Shown here: one piece after another, positions 1-10,663 of the stretch | Position numbering within the stretch: the first letter of the stretch is position 1 | Layout of the letters: the number at the start of each line of letters is the position of its first letter | Notes under the pieces: generated by a model | The model's input: only the letters and a program-made list of their open reading frames with translations | What the model was told of the DNA's origin: nothing | Databases searched by the model: none | From: Apostichopus japonicus | Lineage: Eukaryota > Echinodermata > Holothuroidea > Aspidochirotida > Stichopodidae | Assembly (NCBI RefSeq): GCF_037975245.1 | Contig: NC_092581.1 | Coordinates: 18,779,303-18,843,302, forward strand | Direction of reading: 5' to 3' | DNA: 64,000 nucleotides | Position numbers and translations under genes: made by a program

Positions 1-504
1 GACTGAAGAAGACTGATAGAGATGGAACTGATCTTGACTGTTGTGATGTTTCCAATCTCTGGAAAGGCACACAGTCTGACAACCTCATACTGTACACCAT
101 ACTGTGTTAGAAAAAACTAAATAAATATTATTCCATTTCATGGATTCAGTGTGACCTTGTTCATCTACTGTTTGAAATGAATGGATCAACAGATAGAAAG
201 AGAGCAACACAGTAGGTTTTTTGGTCTCACACTAAAAGTAGTTTTTAAATATTTGTTGTAAATAAGCATTCTTGTCCACATCTGTTCATTCAGTCAATTT
301 TCCAAAAAGCAGGATCTGTCCCATCTGTTTATTTGTTTTGTTCTCTGTTTTTGTCCTACACACAAGTCAGCCTCTGATGAAAACCCTCGCTCTAAGATCA
401 AGAATTCAGTCCATCCGTCAAACTATCATACATATTCCTACACAGGCTTTTTCCAGTAGATAGTGGCTAACTTTGTTTTTCTTTCTTCAACAAACGTTTG
501 TCAG
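1..504. other. Intron of IBTK, no firm exon
   Basis: I see no exon with both splice signals. A stretch at about 367-444 is open (it begins SASDENPRSKIKNS) and follows an AG, but it ends at CAG|GC rather than CAG|GT and then meets a TAG at 452-454. It may be a degenerate or alternative exon. Confidence 0.35.
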
Positions 505-1407
505 ATTCCAGGGTTAAGTAGGAGAATCATCACTCCTTATTCTAGCGCTCCAAGCTCAATCGATGTCTTACTTTTGATGGAGGAAGTCTCGGAGATTGAT
601 GAAGTCATTAGCAGGGCTAAATCTAGGAGGAAAGAGAGGCGGAGGAGTTCGGAGAGATTCAGTCAGAGTAGCGAATCTGAAGTCATTCACTTGTCTGAAT
701 CCATCGACGAAGATAAAGTGAGCAAAACGCAGACTGCCTCATCTGCAGAAATGAGAAAAGTGATTTCCACGGCGAAGGCGAGGAGGAAGGAGAGACGCAG
801 AAGCTCCGAGAAGAAGAACAGTGAGAGGCACAGCTTCGTCGAAGAGGGTGTCAAAGGACCCCCGATAAGTCCAAGTGGGGAACAGGGAAGTAACGATGGA
901 ATTGAGAGTGGAGGTCAAAATGGAAGTGACAAGGGAGTGACATTGGCCGTGATGTTTGAGGGGAATCAGGAGAAGTGGATGAAAGTTGGTAAAACTGGCG
1001 GTAAGAGGAGAAAAGAGGAGATTATTATGAAGGATGAACCTTCTGTGAGAGGCGATACTAAACCCCAGGTTTTACAGGCGATAAATATGAAGGATGGACC
1101 TTCTGTAAGAGGTGATGCTAAACCCCAGGTTTTAAACAATGGACCAGCGCGCAAGGCAGATTTAAATTACATTCCAGAAGAACAGAAATGTGAACAGAAA
1201 AATCTCACCAATAAATCATCAGATGTTTCGACTGAAAAGGTTAGAGCACCGTGTTAAGTTGATAGGTGTTTAGTTTGTATGTCAATATATAGATATTAGT
1301 GGAATAGTAATGTGGCATTGCTTGCTTTTATGGCACATTACTGTAAGCTTTGCTGTTAGTGCAGTGTATGTGTAATGTCACATTAATGTAGCATCTTTGT
1401 AAGAGTA

Positions 1408-1484
<77 letters not shown>

Positions 1485-1565
1485 ATGATGTATGTAATTA
1501 GTATGATGTATGTAATGACATATAGCTATAGCATTTCAATAGGTTGAGTATATATACATATTTAA

Positions 1566-1597
<32 letters not shown>

Positions 1598-4500
1598 AGG
1601 TGGCATTACTGAATATTATCAACAAATTTAATTACAGATAGTTCCAATAACCATTTGTACCTCGCATGTGTAACAATAGTATGTGCTGTGCTACAAGAGA
1701 TCTTGCATTCATGATACACATAACAACCCAGAGATTAATATGCATACTAGGATAGGCCAAGGGACATCCATTCTCTGGTTCGTTCATCCATTTTTTAAAA
1801 CTACTGTTTATTTTCAATATTTCTGTACAGCCTCCTGGAGATGGTCACTGGCTGAAGAAAGGTCAGACTGTCAGTGGTGTCCATCCAGCAGCGGTCACGC
1901 CAGTGAAGACCCCTCTCCATGTTTCTGTTCATCCGTGGAACAGGTTTGTGTTTACATTCTTTCTTGACTGTTTCAGTAAGTCGTCTCTGCAGTGATTTGT
2001 CATATGTTAATTTTCTTTCGGTATTGTCATAAGTGAAGCTGAATGTGGATTCAATGGCTGACAACACTCACATAGCAGACATACCGGGTCTACCATTAAG
2101 CTTATTTCATTCTTATGGACTAACAGGAGTGATGTACAGTGATTAGTAGTTCAAATTGACACGCCAGATACATGACTGGAAGCACCAATGAGCGAATAGA
2201 TCCATAAAGGTCACACAGGTCGTGGAATTACCTTATCCTGTCTGCTTCAAAATTTGATGAGCAAATATTGTTGCTTGATTTAATTTTTCTTTCTGTTAGT
2301 GTACCGTAAATATGTGTAAGTGTCAGCTTGTGTGTATGTACATTTGTCTGTGTGCATCAGTGATTAACTGTTTGTGTATAAATGCTTCAAAACTCTATGA
2401 ATTTAGTTTGTATTGTATATCAGCATGTGTTTGCCCATTGTGTCATTTGTGTGTCTGTTTTTCATTTGTTTTTGTAATGAAGTTGATGGGCCTCTTTGTA
2501 TTTAGTGCTTATTGACTACACCATTGCTGCAGCAATTATAAAGAACTGTGCACTAGATAAAAAAATACAAAAAAGGGGGAACACAAATGTATGAATAGGG
2601 CCAAGAGTGCCCAAAGGTTGTGAAGTTAGTACAAACAAGACGCTTCAAAATGATAAACAAATCTTGTTCATAAATGTCATTCTTCTTTCTATTTGTGTAC
2701 TGTATGTATGTATTTTGATATGTACACATCAATGATAACTGTTTATGCATAAATATTTCAAAACTCTATCAAGTTAGTTTTTCATTGTAGTTCTGCACGT
2801 CTATGCCTATAGTTTCATTTCTGTGTGTTTGTGTGTGTATTGCTCTTAATTGTGTAACGAATCTGACATGCCACTTTGTTTCATAGTAACATAATCAACA
2901 ATGGCTATTGTCCTGTTATCGACAATGATTATTATTCTTCCAGCCCACCTGCAGGTTCCGTAAAGGGCTCTGGTCTGAAGGAGATCATGGCAGCAGAGAT
3001 AGCCTCCATGTCCTCGGATTCCTCGGGAGGGGGGCACAAGAAATGGTCCTCTGGCTCTGGGAAGAAGTCAAAAACCCAGAGAAGACTAGACAGCCAGATC
3101 AAGCCAGAACCTGTAGAACCAGCTAAGCCAGCTTGGGGTGGATGGTGAGTAAAGAATACAGTTTGCTATAAAAACAAGTAAGGTGTTATTTGTATGTATG
3201 TATTTTAGATCCTCTTGCAAGCAGGAACTCGCGAAGAAGCCTCATTGGCTTATCAAAGCCGCAAGCTGACCGAAGTCAGTTTCTTACATTCATATTTAAC
3301 GTCCATGATTATGAATTGTTAATTGTCAAAAACTCTGTAAACTGGACGACATACATTAATCTGGGAGTAACTCGAACCGGGGACCTTATGATGACCTTAT
3401 ATTTTACTTAACAGGGCCAAACTATGTGTCAAATATCCACAATATTGGTTCAATTATGACTTAAAGAGCAAAGCTATTTATTGTTTACAAAAGAGTTTCT
3501 TTCATATGTTTTATTGGTAAATTTGTAATTTCTTTTGTTTTAAATAGGGGCAAGCCTGCTTCACCACCTAGTCGCTGCCCAGAGGAGGTCCCTACATGGG
3601 ACATCGAGAGACAAGAAACACTGCCAACCGCTAGAATGATCAGGTTCGCTTCTCTCCTTAATTTAAAGGCCTTGAAGACTCGCCCGAAACCATGTGCCTC
3701 ACTCTGAAAAAGTTAACTTTCCGTTGCTTGCAAGTGAAGTTTTTTTCTTGTCGCTACAAAATGCAGACAGTAATGAAACGGGATACCTTATTATCTTTTA
3801 TCTAGACCTGAGATGTCCACGCTGCTATGTACACTGTGTTGTGGGTATTGACCATAGCTGTATGTATTGACTGTACACTAGTGTCTAATTACCGACGGTA
3901 GCAAGCTGTGTGTGTATTTTTCTGCGATCGATGGTGGTGTCTAACACTTCTTTTACACCTCATTCAAAACTAGGTCAGATTACCGGCATGAGACGTTTCT
4001 TTGTGCGCGAGTCTTCACACCCTTTAACATTTCAGCTTTCATAAGCAATGCCAAACATTATTCCTGGCAATACAAAGTACAAAAGATAAAACAATAAAGC
4101 TATTTGGTCCTTAAGTGTTTCTTTTGCTGTGTATTTGTTTTTATCATTTTTATTATCAGTGATAATTTTTGTATAAGTATAATAACATCTTATATGATTC
4201 CTAAAATGATTTTCAAACCTGTATTCCTAGAAGCAATTCCTAAACTGTAAGCAATTTCTGTATTGTGTTGATAGACGTAGATTTATTATCTTAATTTTGC
4301 AGTTTTGGAGACATGTTTGAAGTACCCAGGAACAACAACGTGCCAACAAAAACACAGAACACAACGACCTCTGCCAGCCCTGTGTCACCACAAAGTCCAA
4401 ATCAATTTAGGTAAAGAGTGTTAAGTAACAAATATTCTATTTTCTTTGTTCCTCGCTTACCTGTCTCCTCACAAACCATAGCACCCGTTCTACCATCTCT

Positions 4501-5800
4501 ATAATGTCAGTAGAACCTTTCCCATGGAATGCTCTTGTTTAAAGATCTTTATTTCTGTCATAAAAGTGAGAGCATTGTGGTCAAGTGGTCAAGGCAGTGG
4601 ACTTGGGATCTAAGGCTTGCAGGTTCGGGACCTGTCCAGATCATTACGTTGTGTCCTTGGGCAAGGCACTTTATCTGCATTGCCTCTCTTCACCCAGGTG
4701 TTTAAATGGAGGACCTGTGAGATAGACTGTCAGTTTGGGTGCTGTTTAACTAATGCCATGTGGAGGGATTGTCTCTATGTTTGACAGGTTATCATTGACC
4801 AGGGTGATATTGTGATGAGCCTTGAGCATCGTTATCCGTGGATATGTCTGTGCGTTATAAATCTAATTATTAATTAATTAATTAATTTATTGATATCCAC
4901 CCTGATTGTCTATATTATCTATTGCATCAACATTGGTTTCATATTTGCACATCATCACCACAATGTACCTTTACTTCCATTCTTGCTTCCCTAATTGCAC
5001 TTAAAAAAGTCTACGTTATGGTTCATTATGAACAAAAGGTAACCATCATCTACTTGTTTCTAAGTATGATTCATGTCTCCAATGTGCATCATGTTATTCT
5101 GGTTTGATTCCTTCTTTCAGTGTCTGGGGGCTTCCAGATTCCTCTCAGAGAAAGTCCGAACCGGCTTCCCCTCTCTCCTTCACACAAATCCTGAAAGCTG
5201 AGGAACAAGCCGAGAAAAATCTAGACAAAGCTCTGAATAAATCTCTTCATTCTATCCAGGTAGGTTGTTCTGATGAAAAAGATGGTTTTAAGGATGGAAG
5301 GGAGAGGAGGGGGGGGGGGGAAGGTGTCAGGGATAAATTGATAGATGGCAATATTGATTAAGATTAAGAGTGGAATAAGACCTTTATGTTGTCAGTAATT
5401 AGGATCATGACACTGTCATGTGAACATTGATGTTTGTAGTAATTTAATGCATCATCATTAGAATTACAACACATAGCCCTATCATGTTCCCTCCCCATGG
5501 GGGGAGGGGGGAGAAACTTAAACTCATACCTCTTACCTTAGGCTGCAACATATCGTTGTCCATTCTTCAGATATGATATGGCAACCCCTGGCATGCTGGA
5601 TCAGTCAGCATGTGTATTCCATGAGTAATCAGGGGATGGATAATCCTTCCTAATCTTATTTCGTTTTGTAGATTGAAGAACAAGCCATGGAGGAACTGCT
5701 TCAGATGTATCAGGCAGAAGCCAGTGACAATGAGTTCATCACGGTGGAGCAGGTCAGAATTAAAATGGCTAATCCTCATTGGGCAAAAGGTGTCACCTGA
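505..5800 (+). CDS. IBTK: IBTK-like protein, C-terminal part (7 coding exons, 5' end outside window)
   Basis: Exons are 505-1239, 1831-1943, 2944-3144, 3548-3643, 4303-4410, 5121-5259 and 5672-5800 (stop TGA 5798-5800). All have AG acceptors and GT donors, and the junction phases (0,2,2,2,2,0) keep one frame of 506 codons. The last two exons carry the diagnostic C-terminus: a helical SPLSFTQILKAEEQ stretch, then IQIEEQAMEELLQMY and NEFITVEQ, ending in NPHWAKG, as in vertebrate IBTK. Upstream is a low-complexity, basic and serine-rich region with two copies of an ARRKERRRSSE motif. IBTK is known as a BTK inhibitor and as a substrate adaptor for a CUL3 ubiquitin ligase, through ankyrin, RCC1 and BTB domains that would lie left of the window. 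The family call rests on remembered similarity to the C-terminal region; the disordered middle is poorly conserved. The first visible exon boundary (AG at 503-504) is less certain than the others. Confidence 0.85.
1027..1135 (+). repeat. 60-bp tandem duplication inside an IBTK coding exon
   Basis: Two adjacent in-frame copies of a 60-bp unit encode MKDEPSVRGDTKPQVL and MKDGPSVRGDAKPQVL, joined by QAIN. The duplication lengthens the disordered region without shifting the frame. The same exon also has a second, more diverged pair of basic repeats (around 592-645 and 748-816). Confidence 0.8.
1409..1610. repeat. TA and GTAT microsatellites in IBTK intron
   Basis: There are two (TA)n blocks at about 1409-1438 and 1448-1478 and a (GTAT)n run near 1570-1597. 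Confidence 0.9.
3188..3395 (-). mobile_element. tRNA-derived SINE (family 1), 5' truncated
   Basis: This shares its body with the elements at 50858-51103 and 61516-61750, including a tail of TGTATG repeats next to TTTTAGATCCTC on the plus strand. The B-box-like GGTTCGAGTTACTCC is present on the minus strand, but the A-box end is missing, so it is truncated. It lies in an intron of the IBTK-like gene. Confidence 0.75.
3663..4027 (-). mobile_element. Non-autonomous piggyBac-like element, copy A (TTAA-flanked, ~365 bp)
   Basis: The element is bounded by TTAA at 3663-3666 and 4024-4027 and has inverted ends of the form AGGN4GAAGACTCGC. It is the reverse complement of the copies at 37646, 51901 and 56095. 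No transposase frame is present, so it is a MITE. TTAA targets are the hallmark of piggyBac elements; the family assignment is inferred from that. Confidence 0.75.
4567..4889 (+). mobile_element. tRNA-derived SINE (family 2) with ATTA-repeat tail
   Basis: The head has an A-box-like TGGTCAAGTGG and a B-box-like GGTTCGGGACC at tRNA spacing. A body follows containing TGTCCTTGGGCAAGGCACTT, a segment I have seen in other metazoan SINEs, and it ends in a run of TTAA/TAAT repeats. It is unrelated to the SINE family at 3188, 50858 and 61516. It lies in an IBTK intron. Confidence 0.75.
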
Positions 5801-6870
5801 CAATGAGTTATTTGCTTTTGCATTTTAAAATGATCGCAGTTCAATTGAACTTCTCTAGAGATTTTTCCGTAACCAAGGTAACAGGTTTTTTGCTCTAAGA
5901 TTCATAATTAAAATATTGTTTGGTGGTGAAGGTATATATTTCAAATGATTGTGTAATGCATATTGTGAAGATTTTTGGTTCATAGCTTCTGCACTATATG
6001 AAAAGTAAAAGAAATATTATTACAAACAAGAAAATGTTATTATTTTTTATGAATGATAGAACATTGTGATATCTAATCCTTTTAAGAAACCAAAGAGTTA
6101 TAAATTAAGTTGAGCATTTCTCTTGAACCTTTGAAAAGGTTGTTTTGATATTTTGGTTAATAATTTAGTATCTCAGATTAGCTGTATTTTACTCTTTCCT
6201 TCAATTCAACTCTGCATGCCATTTCGTGTAGAAGGATTATAATTCAAAAAATGAAAACAGAAGAAGAAAGAAAAAAATATATTTAAGAAAAAAATGTGAA
6301 GGGAAGAAAAGGTCAAATTTTTTTCATTTTTTGTTGTTGTTGTTTTTCTTTTCATTATTTGAGACATCTACAGAAGTCTTCAATAATTTATCATTCTTCC
6401 ATCTTCATATTTAAGTTTCAAAACAACTATCTTATTAACATAGTTGTTTATTGTACTTCCAAAACATAGGAAAATGAATTAAAAAAAGAGAAAAAAAAAA
6501 AAAAAAAAACAGACTGATATTGTTATTGCTGATGTTTATAATCTTAACCGTCCTTGTCAAACAGATGAAATTAGCACAAAGTGTGTGTTCTTGTTTTGGT
6601 TTGACATGCTACTATTGCAATGATTGTTAATAATACCTCAAGAAGGTCTGTGACTTACCACAGCTGATATTATGAATGTTTGGGTGGGGAGGGGATGGGG
6701 TGGTGGGGTTGGATAATTTGACATGATCCAACCATTCATTGGCTGCTTATTGGTCAAATGACGAATGAATGCACGTTTATCTTCAAACTAGCCACAGTTT
6801 AGAAACTAATTTATTTTGGTATTTATCAGTAGAGTATCTATGCATGCCCTATGTACTGAATGTAAATAAA
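5801..6870 (+). other. Probable IBTK 3' UTR and polyadenylation signal
   Basis: This AT-rich non-coding sequence follows the stop codon. The first clear AATAAA is at 6865-6870, with a second at 7011-7016. The true cleavage site cannot be told from sequence alone. Confidence 0.45.
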
Positions 6871-7016
6871 GATTAATTAGGTTATTACTATGGTTACTGC
6901 AATACATGGTTGTAGTGAGCAAGGTTAAATGCACTCCTGCAGTAGTTTGACAACTCACAGCTACATCATTGGCTAGCTATCTTCAGATGTCAAAGGTCAA
7001 ACGTTACTTCAATAAA

Positions 7017-8815
7017 TCCAGATGTCACAATTGTAAATATATCTGTGTATTTTTAATAATTGTAAAATATGAAAATGTGTCAGCAATTGTGCCAGAAAAG
7101 CATATTTAGTGGAGAGAGTGCATTGTAACATATAATTTCATGTTGAAAATAATGGACTCATTGTGGATCTCTTGTTTGTTTGTAGGCAGAACAGCGTAAA
7201 GTTCAGAATGCAATATACTGTCGGTGATCGGTAACAGTTAATAATAAACCGTAGCTGGGAAAATATTGTGCAAATTTCACTTTATCAGTATAAAGCGTAA
7301 AAGCTGCAGAAAAAAGTCAGTATTCTCTTGTGCTGCAAGAAAGACTCAAGCTTGCTCTTTAAGATAAAACATTGACAACTCATGTCTCTTAGATATTGGA
7401 AATTTGAAGGAAGCAAAATGGATGATTGTCTTTGCACGTTTACCGGATGGTTTTCTACAAGCTTTCAGCTGCCAATATTACAGTCAGTTTGTGTTGTGGG
7501 GGAGGGTTGAGTGTTTTCTAGAAGGTGGACATTTTGTTCAATTTGTAGTAGTTCGTTTTGCTGCTTTTTGTCCCTCAACTTTCTGTAGAGTGGAGAGTTA
7601 GGGCATAAATCTTATTTGCTAGGTTGATATCGTCTTTAAATCTTCCTAGCTATATTTATGTTGTCTCATATGAAGTAGAATGAAAGTTTCTTAAGTGCAC
7701 CCAGTGGACTTGTTACTGACTTTTAACGAGTCTATACACTAATTCAACAATAATCCAGATTCCTATTGTTTACCCTTGGCGATTGGTACTTTGTTATTTT
7801 ATTTCTTATGGTAGTGTGGGTCAGGCAATTCTCAAAATCTTCATTTCATTTGCAAGATAAATGGTTTTAAAGGTTTCATGGGTGAAGCTTTCAAAGGAAA
7901 TCCATTCAACTGTGTTTCATTTTCTTTATGTTATATCACAACAGTTTAAGTTTGTGTTCCCTACATCCCTTCTACAAGTGAACAATTTTTGCCTGTCGGA
8001 GGGTAAATGAGTCTCACAGATTTATTTTGTTTGAACCTGTGAATTTCATTCTTGATATTACACGAGTTAATACAGTTGGACTTGAAAAGTCTGCTCAGTT
8101 TGTAATGTGTGTTTTCTTTTTTTTAAACTTTTATAAAATAATTTATCTGAAAACCAGAAATGTAAAAACTTTATGCAAAAAAAATATCAAGACCCCAACA
8201 GATGAAAATAAATGATTTCATTACTATCAGAGATTTCAATCCCTTTACTTTTAAATTTGAAGGGACAAAAAACCCCAAAGTTTTCATTGATCTGAGCCTC
8301 TGCATGATTGTGGGGTCCGAAACTGCCTTAGAAAAGTGTAAAATGAAGATAAACAAGAAACTTTGCAAGTTGGTGCATTTTATTTGTAACATCTCTTGAG
8401 ATATTAATTTTCATTTAATGAAAGGGTTTGTGTAAACTCTTTTTCATCCTGTCTTTTACACTTATAATATACTGTGAACTCTTGAGAGATTATGTACAGC
8501 CTCCAGGGGTCTTATCAATCATAAATTGTTATTGATAAAGTGCAATTTCCAGGCAAAAATCTAAAAATCCCAATGTAAAGACTTTTATGTTCTTACCCAA
8601 ATGTGTAGTGGTAATGGGAAATTTAAATCCCTGGTAAAAACAATAAATACTGAAGTTGTGAGTTTAGGTTTACAACTTAATCTCAATGTGTATCATTCAA
8701 GTGTAAGTAAATATATAATATAAGCACCTTTGTCAGTTAGCCATCTCTGAACCTTAAAATACTAAAGGAGTAACTTGCACCTTTTCTTGTTCCTAAATTT
8801 GAAATGCAGTAAGTG
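7017..8815. other. Intergenic sequence between convergent genes, nothing recognised
   Basis: Only short chance frames are present. I see no conserved peptide, tRNA fold or transposon ends. Confidence 0.5.
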
Positions 8816-8817
8816 TG

Positions 8818-8990
8818 AATAGGTAAACTGCCTACATGACTTTGTTAGGTAAACTGCCTAATGACTATGTTAGGTAAACTGCCTACATAACTATGTTAGG
8901 TAAACTGCCTACATGACTGTTAGGTAAACTGCCTACATGACTGTTAGGTAAACTGCCTACATGACTATGTTAGATAAACTGCCTGCATGA
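8818..8990. repeat. Minisatellite, ~22-26-bp unit, about 7 copies
   Basis: The unit reads TAGGTAAACTGCCTACATGA followed by a variable CT(ATGT) end. Unit length differs by short deletions of the ATGT part. Confidence 0.85.
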
Positions 8991-9555
8991 CTAGGCTAGA
9001 TTCTGCATGTGGTTCTCCACACAGAGCTGAATAAATCACTCTACCTGCTAGTATCATCTTGTCACCCTGGATAGCCAAATGCAAGAAGTCAACTTATGAT
9101 AATGTGTCGTTTCCACAATAAATTCAATCTTTCAGTTCATATTTTATGACAAAGTGGCCATACTTGGAATGATTGTATCTCTAAAACAAAATTAAAATAC
9201 TGAAAAGTGCTAGAATAAGTCAAACAGACAAAAAGAGCTGAACCTTTTTCTTTTTTTGTGCATCATACAAGAGTACGCTCTTTAATTTTTTTTGGTTTAC
9301 ACTACCTAATGACTGCCTTTACTTTAATAAAAAATACATATAAACTTTTTATCTATGCAGAGGATATACATGAAACACAGTGAAAAATACATACAAAAAA
9401 TATTTCTAAATTGGTGAATGCCCGAAGAAAGTAGATCTCTTTCATAAAAAAAATAAATAATAAAATAGAAATGTCTAACAAAACCATTTCAGCACACTAG
9501 AGGGATTTGTATTGTAAGATAAAGTGGCAGTTCAAACACTGCACAATCTTTCCGT

Positions 9556-9953
9556 TTAGCACACAGGTCAATATAAAGCACACATATTCTTAGTAACCAT
9601 GGAGCTGATGAAAATTCATGAGGCAAAATGGAGGGAGCACACTGGTAATATTCCAAATATTGGCTGGTAGTCCTACATATTGTTTAATATCTCAATTCCA
9701 ATGAGGTAGTCTGAATACCACCACCTGCAACATAACATGGGGTTTGTTGCTTTAGCACACAGGTCAATGTAAAGCACACATATTCTTAATAACCAAGGAG
9801 CTGATGAATATTCATGAAGCAAAATGGAGGGAGCACACAGGGAATATTCCAAATACTGGCTGGTAGTCCTACATATTGTTTAATATCTCAATTTCAATAA
9901 GGTAGTCTGAATACCATCACCTGCAACATAACATGTGGGTTTGTTGCTTGAAT
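9556..9953. repeat. ~199-bp direct tandem duplication
   Basis: Two adjacent copies begin with AGCACACAGGTCAAT (around 9557 and 9755) and end with ACCTGCAACATAACATG. They differ by only a few substitutions, so the duplication is fairly recent. No coding capacity. Confidence 0.85.
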
Positions 9954-10139
9954 TAATCCTTCAATAGAACACACTGCTAGGAAGTTGATCAGAAGTTTGA
10001 TGATCCATCCTGATATAGCATACACCTACTCAAATGACAACAAGTCAAATAAACTGAATAATAAAAGCTTACTGCATGACTATGGTAATTTGTGTATAGT
10101 TTTCTATAGCTGCTGGGACTTAGCAACTCTGTGAAGGTA

Positions 10140-10395
10140 AAGTAACTATCAAACTCATTATTTTGACTTATCGATTACGTAACAAAAGTCTCAAAACATG
10201 ATCCATGCCATGACTGGGAATTACTGACTTTATGATTGTAACAAACCTATCAAACTGTCACTGTTTTGTCTGGCCTGACTTACCGAATCTATGAAGGTAA
10301 CGAAACTCTCAAAACATGATCCATGCCTAGACTGGGGGAATTACTGACTCTATGAAAGGTAACAAATATATCAAAAACATGATCCGTTTCTTACT
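10140..10395. repeat. Degenerate tandem repeat, ~115-bp unit, 2-3 copies
   Basis: The phrases CTCAAAACATGATCCATGCC and GGGAATTACTGACT recur around 10190 and 10305, with partial copies around them. The rest of 9954-10663 shows nothing else. Confidence 0.6.
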
Positions 10396-10663
10396 ATCAT
10401 CAATGAATAAGTAGTTGTAGGAAGACAAATTGAGGATAGACAAAATATTTATTCTAACAATTAACCAAAACTGCTGATTTATATCACTTAATTTGCATAG
10501 GTTTAGATTTCAATTTTCTTTTGGAAATGTTGCATCAAATATGGTAATTGACCCAAATTGCAATATTACATGATACTTTGCATATCAATTATGTTCAAAA
10601 TTTAAAACATGATGCTGTCGGTAAAATTTAATCCAGTTTTATGGGTATGATTTTTTTTTAGAC

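Noticed and set aside
1683-1967. 94-residue plus-strand frame
   Set aside because: It covers the IBTK exon 1831-1943 in the wrong frame; exon phases fix another frame (PPGDGHWLKKGQ).
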